Shown one piece after another: positions 1 through 7,735 of a stretch of 22,941 nt of DNA. The translations under genes and the position numbers were made by a program. Source of the DNA: a virus. Positions within the stretch are counted from its first letter, which is position 1, and each line of letters starts with the position of its first letter. Under the pieces are notes generated by a model. The model did not search any database, had not been told where the DNA came from, and saw only the letters and a program-made list of their open reading frames with translations. Location: positions 1-22,941 of the IMG/VR virus record IMGVR_UViG_3300032116_001370, one strand, 5' to 3'.

Positions 1-163
1 TACTGTAGTAGTCAATAACGATCTCGCCCAAGTCTGGAGTAGAAAATTCAACAATTGATTTTCCTGATACCAAGGTTATGTCTAAATTTTCAGCACTTAA
101 CACAGAAAATGAAGGTGCAGAAACACCGATGTCTGCAATTACTTCAAAATTCCATTTGAGCAT
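1..163 (-). CDS. Unidentified protein, N-terminal fragment (cut by window edge)
   Basis: Open frame on the minus strand that starts with ATG at 163-161 and runs off the left edge after 54 codons. The ATG shares one base with the TGA of the radical SAM gene upstream (TGATG), so it is probably translated by coupling and belongs to the same transcript. The visible part starts MLKWNFEVIADIG and alternates hydrophobic and polar residues, as in beta strands. There is no signal peptide, membrane segment or cysteine motif. I do not recognise the family. Its position at the end of the dehydrogenase/radical SAM cassette makes a role in the same process possible, but this is inference from position only. 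Confidence 0.6.
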   Translation of the reverse strand, partial: MLKWNFEVIADIGVSAPSFSVLSAENLDITLVSGKSIVEFSTPDLGEIVIDYYS

Positions 164-1260
164 CAGTTGGTTAACCATCCTACACCGTATTCTTCTGTCA
201 TTAAATCTACATTACATTTTTGTTCGCATTCTACCCATGCTCGATCTTTGTTGTTGAATGAAGTCAATAACTTGTTCCATAATGGGTTGTTCAATACATT
301 TTCTAAACTGTTGTTTTTCAAATTCAATTCGTTTCTGTACTTTTGGTGAAAACTATTTTCAAACATGATAGTCTTTCTGTCAGTGTGCAAAGATTTGTAA
401 GGATAACTTACCCAACTGCAAGGATGCAACACACCATCTGCACTAACATACAACCCACGATTGCCAACTAAACACAAAGGAGTCACAAATTGATTATAAG
501 TTTTTTTAATTTCTTCAAATTTCGCTTTGTTGTGATTTAAGTAATCTTGATTTAATTGCACACGACCTGATAAATTTTTTAGATAGCGTTCGTATCTATG
601 GCTTTTGCTTATAAATTCTGATCTTGGTTCTAAATTGTCAGACTCTCCGCCGTATGCATCACCGTACTTGCTACCAAACTTTGTGCTGTATGTCAGCTGC
701 AAACCGTCGCAACCAAATGCTCTAGCAAGATTTTCTATTTTGGTGATATGATCTTGATTAAACGAAAACAGTATAGAAGCCCAATACACAAACGCTTGAC
801 TTTGGGTGCTCATAATATTTATACCCTGCATGATACTGTCCCAATCGCTATTAATCCTGTAAAGATTGTTGGAAGCCTGATCATAACCATCTACACTAAA
901 ATTTATTGTGTCGTATTCATTGCTGATCTTAGCAAAATCCTGCCACCAACTGGCTTTTTTGTAACTGCCATTGGTTATAGTGTAGATGTGTAGTTTGGGA
1001 TTACAACTTTTTAAATATTCAACTATTTCTAAAAATTGACTGGCATAAATTGGATCACCTATGTCACCACAAAAGGTTATTCTTTTGATTGTGTTTTTTA
1101 AAAAGTCCGGCGAGAACGTTTGTTTAAAAAAATCTAAATCCAGTTCTTTGTTTAACCAAGGAACAGGATCTGCCTCGTTTCTTGGACACCTAGGGCATTT
1201 TAAAGTGCATTTTCCACTAACTTCAAAATGCCAGTGATATAATTGCCACGGATAGTTCAC
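163..1260 (-). CDS. Radical SAM enzyme with C-terminal SPASM/twitch-like cysteine domain
   Basis: 365 residues. Residues 18-25 hold the C-x3-C-x2-C motif (C18, C22, C25) that binds the S-adenosylmethionine-cleaving [4Fe-4S] cluster. The usual GGEP segment is replaced by G-D-I-G-D-P at residues 65-70. A C-terminal cysteine set (C263, C281, C345, C349) resembles the auxiliary-cluster domain (twitch/SPASM) of enzymes that modify peptides, proteins or sugars. The start codon is GTG at 1260-1258; it overlaps the dehydrogenase stop (GTGA), and the first cluster cysteine follows only 17 residues later, so a much later start is unlikely. The reaction and substrate cannot be deduced. The cysteine motif and its spacing make the superfamily call secure. 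The pairing with the dehydrogenase suggests a two-step modification, which is inference. Confidence 0.88.
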   Translation of the reverse strand: MNYPWQLYHWHFEVSGKCTLKCPRCPRNEADPVPWLNKELDLDFFKQTFSPDFLKNTIKRITFCGDIGDPIYASQFLEIVEYLKSCNPKLHIYTITNGSYKKASWWQDFAKISNEYDTINFSVDGYDQASNNLYRINSDWDSIMQGINIMSTQSQAFVYWASILFSFNQDHITKIENLARAFGCDGLQLTYSTKFGSKYGDAYGGESDNLEPRSEFISKSHRYERYLKNLSGRVQLNQDYLNHNKAKFEEIKKTYNQFVTPLCLVGNRGLYVSADGVLHPCSWVSYPYKSLHTDRKTIMFENSFHQKYRNELNLKNNSLENVLNNPLWNKLLTSFNNKDRAWVECEQKCNVDLMTEEYGVGWLTN

Positions 1261-1862
1261 GGTGATATTTCTATAAATTTTATGTGATTGTTAAACAACA
1301 CCTGATTGATTTGTTCAGCAACATAAGTCGCATCTAGGTGCGGATATTGATAGATATCTACAAATCTATCCATATCTTTTTTGTATCTGTTATTGTTAAA
1401 TTCCGTCTTTGTTAATCCCAATTGAATTTCTAAATACTTCAACTGAGGATGATCTACAGCTAACATTTTTAAAAATACACTTAAAGAAGCTTTGCTAAGA
1501 CTGTATGCCAAGTCATTTGGGTAGTAGTGTTTGTTATTGGTGCTTGTTACACATACAACTTTACAATCAGGATTCTGTTGAAGCAGTTTGTTAGTAAGTA
1601 ACACTGGTGCCAGCAAATTTGTTGAGACGATGTCTTTGACTGCTTGAGTACAGTGATTATTAAACGGCAGTTTACCACCTATTCCGGTGCCTGCACAATG
1701 TATGACCATGTCGTAGATAGCAACTTGATAATTTACTACGCTGTTGGCATCAGATAAATCTAAATCATTTCTGCTCAAACTGTGAACGTCGTGATTGTGC
1801 CGTAACAAATCATGTAAAGCTTTGCCCAATCCACTCGAACAACCAGTTAATAAAATTTTCAT
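1257..1862 (-). CDS. Short-chain dehydrogenase/reductase (SDR family)
   Basis: 201 residues, a compact single-domain Rossmann oxidoreductase expected to use NAD(H) or NADP(H). The cofactor-binding glycine motif TGCSSGLG is at residues 6-13, an H-C-A-G equivalent of the NNAG motif is at 55-58, and the catalytic set fits N82, S107, Y120 and K124 (Y-S-L-S-K). This is shorter than the roughly 250 residues of classical SDRs, and the region after the active-site helix that forms the substrate pocket is reduced. The ATG overlaps the gp46 stop by four bases (ATGA), and its own stop overlaps the GTG of the radical SAM gene (GTGA), so the three genes should be translated together. The substrate is unknown. 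In T4 the sliding clamp gene 45 lies downstream of 46; this gene is not a clamp, so the locus differs here. Confidence 0.88.
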   Translation of the reverse strand: MKILLTGCSSGLGKALHDLLRHNHDVHSLSRNDLDLSDANSVVNYQVAIYDMVIHCAGTGIGGKLPFNNHCTQAVKDIVSTNLLAPVLLTNKLLQQNPDCKVVCVTSTNNKHYYPNDLAYSLSKASLSVFLKMLAVDHPQLKYLEIQLGLTKTEFNNNRYKKDMDRFVDIYQYPHLDATYVAEQINQVLFNNHIKFIEISP

Positions 1863-3628
1863 ACAATTTCTACATCTGTATTGTAGCTGGTAAATCCGTT
1901 TTCTTTGACTACATTGAGAACATTGTTTACACGCCCAGCCAGCTCATCTTTGTGAGATACTAACCAAACGCTTCGATTGCCTTCCCTTGACATTTTCTTT
2001 AATATAGCCAAACTGTTTTCCACACCTGAACTGTCCATACCAGTATCAATGACCTCATCAATGAATAGTAGATTGATAGGCTGATACAAACTTTCCCAAA
2101 CATCACGGAACGCCCAGCTTAAACTGAGAATCAATCTATTGCGTTCGCCTCTGCTTAGATTGTCAAAGTCCAATTCACGACCCAGTTCTTCAATGCTCAC
2201 AGTTAAATCATTTTGAAATTTAACAGTGTGCGGCAGTCCAATGCGATCCAAGTACTGACTCAATCTTGCATTCAAGTAAGATAAGTTTTGATCAATAATA
2301 CGTTTACGTATAAAACTGTCCTTGTTAGTTAGTAATTTAAGCAAGAACTCTTGATGTTCTCTAACATTTGCCAGTTCATTAATTAAATCGTAGTTTATTT
2401 CTTCCAGTGCCTGGGTTTCCATTTCGCGAATCTGTTCGGCGTATGGATCTGCTTCGGCTTGTTTGGTTTCTAATTTCTGTTTTAAGTTGGCCACAGTGTT
2501 TCTATGATTGATAGCATCTTCTTTATTATCATAAAACACTTTGGGAGGAGAGCCAGGGTCGCCTAATTCAGATAGTGTATCAATATGTTCTTCAAGTTGT
2601 GATTGATTGCTTACATATTGTAAACTTGTTTCTTTTAACGTGTTGCGTTTTTCTTCTAGCACTTGTTCGTGCTTGTTATCGTGAATTGCCTGACCACATG
2701 CATAACATTCGTGCTTTTCTAGTTTCTCAATTTCAGACTTGAGTTTGTCTAGTTGTTTTAGCAATCTTACCTGGTCGCTTTCGCAAGCAACTTTCCACTT
2801 AGTTATTTCTCGTATTTTATTAGTTTTAGTATTATGCTCATCTAACAAATTGTGATTGGCCAGCTCTTGTTCAATGTCTAGATCGCCCACAACTTCTAAA
2901 GCCTTTTGTAGCTCTTGTATTTCATTAGTGTGCTTGGTAGTCCATAGTGTTTGTCTACGCCGTGTGGCTTCAATTTGCTCTTGTATCCTAGCATTGGCAT
3001 CTGATACTGCCTTTATACGATACTCTTCTTGTGTAATAGCATCACGAGTGGCTTTCAGTTGTTCTTTAAGAGCATCCGCTTTCTCACTCAGCATGGTAAT
3101 ACCCAACAACTGCTCAATGATAGTGCGTTGATCGTTGGCCTTTAATGCAAGGAAAGGTTCTGTATATGTGTTAAGTGCTACGATATGTTTGAACATGTCA
3201 TGACTCATACCCAACATGCGTTCAATTTCTGCTTGTGTTTCTCTGCTATCACCTTGACTTTCGTCAGTGATTTGTTGTTCCTGGCCGCCCACATAAAATG
3301 CCATTGTGTTGGGCTTGCGACCACGCTCAATTCTGTAGTCCGTGCCATCCTTTTCAAACTCAATGGTGACCAACATGTTCTTACCATTTGTTTTATTGAT
3401 AAGATTGTCTTTTTTGATGTTGGTCAAAGCGGCACCATACAACGCATAACTTAGCGCATTGATAATGGTTGTTTTGCCAGTTCCATTTCTGGCTCCTGTG
3501 TCGTCTCCGCCCAGGTCTAAATTTTGTCCTAGTACCAGAGTAAGATCTCTGCGATCAAACTGAACAGCCTGGGTAGCATTACCCACGCTCATGAAATTTT
3601 TAACTGCAAGTGTTCGTATTTTAAACAT
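1859..3628 (-). CDS. 46: Recombination endonuclease subunit gp46 (Rad50/SbcC-like ATPase)
   Basis: 589 residues, the ATPase half of the Mre11-Rad50-type complex that processes DNA ends for recombination-dependent replication and degrades host DNA in T4. The ABC-type parts are all present: Walker A G-A-R-N-G-T-G-K-T at 45-53, a long coiled coil broken by a zinc hook C-Y-A-C at 308-311, the signature L-S-R-G-E-R at 491-496, Walker B ending L-L-F-I-D-E at 520-525, and the H-loop histidine at 559 (V-S-H-K). Length is close to T4 gp46 (about 560). The ATG shares one base with the gp47 stop (TAATG), as expected for subunits made in fixed ratio. No defect was seen. Confidence 0.97.
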   Translation of the reverse strand: MFKIRTLAVKNFMSVGNATQAVQFDRRDLTLVLGQNLDLGGDDTGARNGTGKTTIINALSYALYGAALTNIKKDNLINKTNGKNMLVTIEFEKDGTDYRIERGRKPNTMAFYVGGQEQQITDESQGDSRETQAEIERMLGMSHDMFKHIVALNTYTEPFLALKANDQRTIIEQLLGITMLSEKADALKEQLKATRDAITQEEYRIKAVSDANARIQEQIEATRRRQTLWTTKHTNEIQELQKALEVVGDLDIEQELANHNLLDEHNTKTNKIREITKWKVACESDQVRLLKQLDKLKSEIEKLEKHECYACGQAIHDNKHEQVLEEKRNTLKETSLQYVSNQSQLEEHIDTLSELGDPGSPPKVFYDNKEDAINHRNTVANLKQKLETKQAEADPYAEQIREMETQALEEINYDLINELANVREHQEFLLKLLTNKDSFIRKRIIDQNLSYLNARLSQYLDRIGLPHTVKFQNDLTVSIEELGRELDFDNLSRGERNRLILSLSWAFRDVWESLYQPINLLFIDEVIDTGMDSSGVENSLAILKKMSREGNRSVWLVSHKDELAGRVNNVLNVVKENGFTSYNTDVEIV

Positions 3629-4647
3629 TAAAGATTTCTATAAATGTCAAGCAATAGTGTCTTATTGTACTGTTCGCTTTGTATGTTAGTAAGTTGATTG
3701 GTAACAATTGTATCCACACTTTCGAACATGATGTTTCCGGTGATATCGTAATTGATATCTTCACTAACAGTCTTTTGCGGAATAAGTGTAATTTCTCTGA
3801 GTCCGTAAGTGTTAACAAATGTTTCTTTAATAAATGTAGCTTCTTCGTAACTGATGTCAACATCTAGGTTTACACGTACATGCATATCTTTGTGTAACAA
3901 TGTATCGGTATTAGTAAGAACATCACTCAATTGATACACACGATATCTAGGTTGATCAGGCCAAGCATGATACTCGGGTTCGGCACCCCACTCTAATATC
4001 ATCATGCCGCGCTCATCGTCATGATTGTCTGCGTAATTGTGAGGAAAACAGTTGCCAATGTAGGTAATATTTTTTTGTGTTTGTCTTTTATGGAAGTGAC
4101 CAGTAAACACATGTTCAATGCCGGTAAAGTCTTCGCGTTTGACATCACCGTGATCGGGCATCTGCACCATGGCATTCATGTAGAATGTGGGCAGTTCAAA
4201 ATGCCCAAACATGTACTTGGCACTCAGTTTTGGTATGCGTTTGTAGTCTTCGCCTACCAACCAAGGGGCCACAATAACATCACCGCTGTGTAGCCAATCA
4301 TTACAAATGACCACATTCGGTAAATGTTTAGCCCATTCAACACTTTGGATATCACGTTTGTCGCGATAATATAAGTCGTGATTGCCAGGAATGAAATACA
4401 CACGATCGAAGTTGTCGTTGAGATGTTCCAAAGCACGGAGACTATAGTTAAGAGTGACAATATTGATACTAGCACGATTGTTATGCCAATCTCCAAGAAA
4501 AAACGCTGTTTCACATCCTTCCTCCTTAGCCTTTGCTGTAAACCATTTTATGAAGTTTAAGCAATCTTCATTGTGTGTTTGACTGTTGCTTTTTAATCCA
4601 AAGTGTATATCTGTGCAGACTGCTGCTCGTTTGAATAAGTTAGACAT
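3628..4647 (-). CDS. 47: Recombination endonuclease subunit gp47 (Mre11/SbcD-like nuclease)
   Basis: 339 residues, equal in size to T4 gp47. It carries the metallophosphoesterase motifs in order: D-x-H at 13-15 (C-T-D-I-H-F), G-D at 52-53 (F-L-G-D-W-H), G-N-H-D at 88-91, H149 (F-G-H-F-E), and G-H-x-H at 183-186 (T-G-H-F-H-K). These bind two metal ions, usually Mn2+. With gp46 it forms the end-processing nuclease used in recombination and repair. It starts at ATG 4647-4645 behind a very AT-rich 20-base gap with no clear Shine-Dalgarno sequence, and its TAA overlaps the gp46 ATG. The smaller plus- and minus-strand frames inside it are shadows. Confidence 0.97.
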   Translation of the reverse strand: MSNLFKRAAVCTDIHFGLKSNSQTHNEDCLNFIKWFTAKAKEEGCETAFFLGDWHNNRASINIVTLNYSLRALEHLNDNFDRVYFIPGNHDLYYRDKRDIQSVEWAKHLPNVVICNDWLHSGDVIVAPWLVGEDYKRIPKLSAKYMFGHFELPTFYMNAMVQMPDHGDVKREDFTGIEHVFTGHFHKRQTQKNITYIGNCFPHNYADNHDDERGMMILEWGAEPEYHAWPDQPRYRVYQLSDVLTNTDTLLHKDMHVRVNLDVDISYEEATFIKETFVNTYGLREITLIPQKTVSEDINYDITGNIMFESVDTIVTNQLTNIQSEQYNKTLLLDIYRNL

Positions 4648-4667
4648 TAATTAATTATATTTGAAAT

Positions 4668-5813
4668 TTATTGTAAATGCAAGTCTACTAAATCCATTAC
4701 ATGAGGCCATAAATCATTAAATTTTAATTCACTCCATTGATCGTACCAAACAATTTTATCATAAAAATCTTTTTTAGATATAGATGGTTTGGTTTGTAGT
4801 TTCAATGCCTTTTGTATTTCTTCATAACCAAAAATATTGTAATATTGTAAATCGTCGGGATGAATAGCGGTTTGGTGAATTTCAAAGGCACGATTCAATT
4901 TTTCAAGTGCTTCTTTTTTAATTTGTTCTGGCATCAAAAACACATCCATAGTTTGGTTAGAATCAATAGGAATTAAATTAAATTTTTTAACTCCTAACGA
5001 TATTAATTTTTCTATGGTGATATCTATGTCAAATGCACTAAACATACTGTAGACAAAATTTACTGAAACAATGTCAGGAAAGTTTTTGTTTAGATATAAA
5101 AGATTATTTTCTACTTGCGTCCATACTGCTTTATTTCTCACATATTCAAATTGTTTTGCAGTATTTTCTAAACTTACATTCCAAACTAAATTCTTTTTTC
5201 TGGCTATTAAAGAATCAATACAAGGTAATTCTTCTAGATTATATGAAAGATTTGTAATAATAGTGATTTTTGTATCTAAAGGAATCTCGTTCAAAATCTT
5301 ATAATTTTGTTTCATTAACAATGGTTCGCCGCCAACCAGCATTAATTCTTTTAAGTCACTTGAGTGTGTTATTATCCATTCTGCCACCTGATCATAATGA
5401 CTGTCATTGATTCGCGTTTTTGTTTTTATTTCTAAAGCAGATGCCCACACGCTGCTAAACATAGGCGAACAGTACATGCATTGTAAATTACAAATGTTGC
5501 TCCATCTAATGTCTATTACTTTGAGACTAAAATGATCTAAAGATGTTACATTGTAATATCTATTATAGTAATCTCTAAGTGACGGCAATGACTGTTTTTC
5601 TTCTTGCAAACATTTGCTACAGTTTATGCTATCCACTCCATTATTTTTGAAATTTTGTTGTATTTTCAAAAGTTTTTTGGAAGTGACAATATCTTGTATT
5701 GGTATTTCGTTAATATTTCCCAACGTTTTTTGTCCAACACAGCAGGTGCGAATGTCTCCATTTTCTCTAATAGTCAATCCGCTCCACGGCGCAGTACAAT
5801 ACACATTGTTCAT
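4668..5813 (-). CDS. Radical SAM enzyme with N-terminal twitch-like domain
   Basis: 381 residues. The core motif C-N-L-Q-C-M-Y-C (C108, C112, C115) is followed by G-G-E-P at 161-164, both standard for radical SAM enzymes. In front lies a cysteine domain (C6, C24, C25, C65, C68) whose opening (C-T-A-P-W, then N-G-D-I-R-T-C-C) looks like the auxiliary-cluster twitch/SPASM domain that normally sits at the C-terminus. Such N-terminal-twitch radical SAM proteins are known from bacteria and phage metagenomes, but I know of no established function. The gene lies six bases after gp55 and 20 bases before gp47, so it probably shares their transcript. The substrate is unknown; a peptide, protein or sugar modification is possible. 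Confidence 0.9.
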   Translation of the reverse strand: MNNVYCTAPWSGLTIRENGDIRTCCVGQKTLGNINEIPIQDIVTSKKLLKIQQNFKNNGVDSINCSKCLQEEKQSLPSLRDYYNRYYNVTSLDHFSLKVIDIRWSNICNLQCMYCSPMFSSVWASALEIKTKTRINDSHYDQVAEWIITHSSDLKELMLVGGEPLLMKQNYKILNEIPLDTKITIITNLSYNLEELPCIDSLIARKKNLVWNVSLENTAKQFEYVRNKAVWTQVENNLLYLNKNFPDIVSVNFVYSMFSAFDIDITIEKLISLGVKKFNLIPIDSNQTMDVFLMPEQIKKEALEKLNRAFEIHQTAIHPDDLQYYNIFGYEEIQKALKLQTKPSISKKDFYDKIVWYDQWSELKFNDLWPHVMDLVDLHLQ

Positions 5814-5819
5814 ATCTAA

Positions 5820-6701
5820 TTAATCATCGCTGTAATCGCCACTTTGTGGATTGCCACCCCATGACCCCATGCCCTGTCTGGTATAACTAGGAGTCAGACC
5901 ATTCATTTCGAGAATATCGTCACGTAAATTCTGATTACGCTTCTCGATATTAAGAACCCTAGTAAAACTATTAGTGATAGCGGCAGTGTAATAAGCAAAA
6001 GGATTTTGCGATTTACTTTCATCAAATTGTAGTCCGATCTGTGACAACTGTAACAAGGCCTGACTACGCATTTCATCGTTGTAGGTGTAACCACGCCAGT
6101 TTGATCTTGTAGCATAGCGTTCGCACAATTTCATAAACATGTGTGCTAGTGTTCTAGTCATTGTGCCATGTTCTCTATTAAATTGGCCCTTGATCAAATC
6201 ACCTTGCCAATGGCTTTTGCCTACACAGTAGGGCACGCCTTCTTCATCAATCTTGAAGTGCTGGAACGGTGGAAAGTTGACTTTGACAAATTTACTAGGT
6301 GCAACAACAGCCACATCATCATATTCTGTAAGCGGATCTACATCATCGTCTTCGATCTGCAACTTGGCTTTTTTGGGTTTTATAGCATCTGTTGGAATAT
6401 GGTCCCATGTCATGATTCTAAAAACTATGTCTGTTACGGGAATTTTGCTTGGTTTGATAGCAAAATCATCAAGTTTTAATTTCACAGTGCTAGTTGATTG
6501 TGCAGCATCATAAGCAGCACGAGCCAGTCGTTCAGCACGTAGTTTACGCCCTTCTGCAGTATTTTTCTTGTTGATTTTGTCAACAGACGGTAAAATTATA
6601 TCGTAATAGCCGTCTTCTGGAGTTAAAAAAGAACAGTACGTGAGTTTGCTTTTGTGTATTTCTTTTAAAATGTCTCTGTTGTTTAGATAGTTGTGTTTCA
6701 T
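5820..6701 (-). CDS. 55: Late-transcription sigma factor, gp55-like
   Basis: 293 residues. T4 gp55 is a minimal sigma factor of about 185 residues that directs host RNA polymerase to TATAAATA late promoters together with the sliding clamp. The N-terminus here (Y-L-N-N-R-D-I-L-K-E-I) resembles the gp55 start, and the conserved core lies at about 176-265: N-W-R-G-Y-T-Y-N-D-E-M at 201-211 and F-D-E-S-K-S-Q-N-P-F-A-Y-Y-T at 226-239, matching the sigma region 2-like part. Residues 30-165 are extra, including an acidic stretch around 117-129. The C-terminus ends acidic (D-Y-S-D-D); whether it is a clamp-binding tail is unclear. A good Shine-Dalgarno (AAGGA, five bases before the ATG) supports the start. 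The late promoter boxes on the right arm fit its presence. The assignment is by recognition, not by search. Confidence 0.82.
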   Translation of the reverse strand: MKHNYLNNRDILKEIHKSKLTYCSFLTPEDGYYDIILPSVDKINKKNTAEGRKLRAERLARAAYDAAQSTSTVKLKLDDFAIKPSKIPVTDIVFRIMTWDHIPTDAIKPKKAKLQIEDDDVDPLTEYDDVAVVAPSKFVKVNFPPFQHFKIDEEGVPYCVGKSHWQGDLIKGQFNREHGTMTRTLAHMFMKLCERYATRSNWRGYTYNDEMRSQALLQLSQIGLQFDESKSQNPFAYYTAAITNSFTRVLNIEKRNQNLRDDILEMNGLTPSYTRQGMGSWGGNPQSGDYSDD

Positions 6702-6706
6702 TTGAT

Positions 6707-6711
6707 TCCTT
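6707..6711 (-). promoter_or_regulatory. Ribosome binding site of the gp55-like gene
   Basis: On the minus strand this reads AAGGA, five bases ahead of the ATG at 6701-6699. It is one of the few clear Shine-Dalgarno sites in the left arm and supports the chosen start. Confidence 0.7.
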
Positions 6712-6733
6712 TAAATACTCAGTTAATTTAGCA

Positions 6734-6741
6734 AATAAATA
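6734..6741 (+). promoter_or_regulatory. Late promoter box of the baseplate operon
   Basis: AATAAATA matches the T4-type late promoter TATAAATA at seven of eight bases. With the T4 geometry (box at about -13 to -6), transcription would start near 6747, giving a leader of about 17 bases before the ATG at 6764. It lies in the 62-base gap between the divergent arms, directly upstream of the first baseplate gene. This is the expected place for such a promoter. Chance is possible because the gap is AT-rich, but the same box recurs before two other genes. Confidence 0.65.
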
Positions 6742-6763
6742 ATAAAAAAGCAAGAACAATTAT

Positions 6764-7735
6764 ATGCCAAAAGTCACGCAAATACTAACTAACCTCGGCG
6801 GTTCATTACGGTCGCTAGCCAATGGACCTGCAAGTAGAGTAGCCGGCTCTGCTCAAGGTATAATCCCAAATAATGGTAATTTTACATCAACCAGCGGCGG
6901 GTTTATACCTGCCAACATTAGAAGAAGTCTTGCAGGTTTGTTACCAGGTGGTCGTGCTGTGCCCAAAGCATTTACCCAAAATCCTGCTGTGCAATTTGGC
7001 TCTAATGATACAGATAATGACTGGCGTGTGAGAGTTAGCATAAATCCTAGTAGTAAAATTTTATATTGGGATTCTGGGTCCACCGGTCTTTTAGCACCTC
7101 TAAGATCAACTGATGGTTTCATATTTCCTTATGTGCCAACTGTGACAGTATCGCATTCTGCAAACTATTCCTCGGTTCCATTAACACATTCAAATTACGC
7201 TCAATATTTTTATGAATCAAGTTCCGTGGCAGCTATTAGTATTAATGGAGACTTTACAGTTCAAAACGTAGAAGAAGGAAAATATTTTTTAGCAGCATTA
7301 TACTTTTTTAGAGCTTGTACAAAAATGTTTTACGGCGCCTCAGGCGAATATCAGGGCAGTCCTCCGCCGATTGTGTATTTAAATGGTTATGGGCAACACT
7401 ATTTACCAAATGTACCATGTGTTGTAACTGGTTTTCAACACACCATGCCCGGTGATGTTGACTATATAGAAGTTATGACTCCTCAGTCTACTACTACCAA
7501 GCAAGTTCAAACCGCTTCAACATATTTTGCTTCACCTGGGCAAACAAACAGTATAACAATAGATCAAACCACTGTGAACAATGCTTTCAATCGAGTGCCC
7601 ACAATAAGCACGTTTAGCCTAACATTACAGCCGGTAATCAGTAGATCGCAAGCCATTGACTTTGATTACAAAGAGTTTGGTCGTGGCGGTCTGATAGTTG
7701 GCAAGAACAATCCATATCCGGGAGGTTATCTATAA
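6764..7735 (+). CDS. Baseplate/tail-tube-cap-like structural protein (gp48/gp54 position)
   Basis: 323 residues, first gene of the late operon. After a Gly/Ser/Pro-rich N-terminus (about 1-80) comes a mostly beta region that I recognise as a conserved structural-protein type of T4-like and other large myophages: N-D-W-R-V-R-V near 84-90, an I-F-P-Y-V-P segment near 120, and later the G-S-P-P-P-I-V-Y-L-N-G-Y-G and D-V-D-Y-I-E-V segments. Size fits T4 gp54 (320) or gp48 (364), which join the baseplate to the tail tube, and the position next to gp53 agrees, but I cannot decide between them. There are no cysteine motifs or membrane segments. The TAA shares a base with the gp53 start (TAATG). Certain as a gene; function by position and general resemblance. 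Confidence 0.65.
   Translation: MPKVTQILTNLGGSLRSLANGPASRVAGSAQGIIPNNGNFTSTSGGFIPANIRRSLAGLLPGGRAVPKAFTQNPAVQFGSNDTDNDWRVRVSINPSSKILYWDSGSTGLLAPLRSTDGFIFPYVPTVTVSHSANYSSVPLTHSNYAQYFYESSSVAAISINGDFTVQNVEEGKYFLAALYFFRACTKMFYGASGEYQGSPPPIVYLNGYGQHYLPNVPCVVTGFQHTMPGDVDYIEVMTPQSTTTKQVQTASTYFASPGQTNSITIDQTTVNNAFNRVPTISTFSLTLQPVISRSQAIDFDYKEFGRGGLIVGKNNPYPGGYL

Noticed and set aside
816-823. Perfect TATAAATA on the minus strand inside the radical SAM gene
   Set aside because: It matches the late promoter consensus exactly, but it lies mid-gene, more than 600 bases ahead of the next start, in an AT-rich coding stretch. A chance match is more likely than a promoter.
2856-3454. Plus-strand frames of 89-91 codons opposite gp46
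   Set aside because: They lie fully within the well-supported gp46 coding region, are Cys/Ser-rich in the manner of antisense frames, and have no recognisable motif.
6712-6750. Minus-strand TTGCTT and TAAATT, 17 bases apart, as a sigma70-type promoter for the gp55-like gene
   Set aside because: Spacing is right, but only three of six and four of six bases match the consensus in a very AT-rich gap. A leftward promoter is expected here, but this sequence does not prove it.
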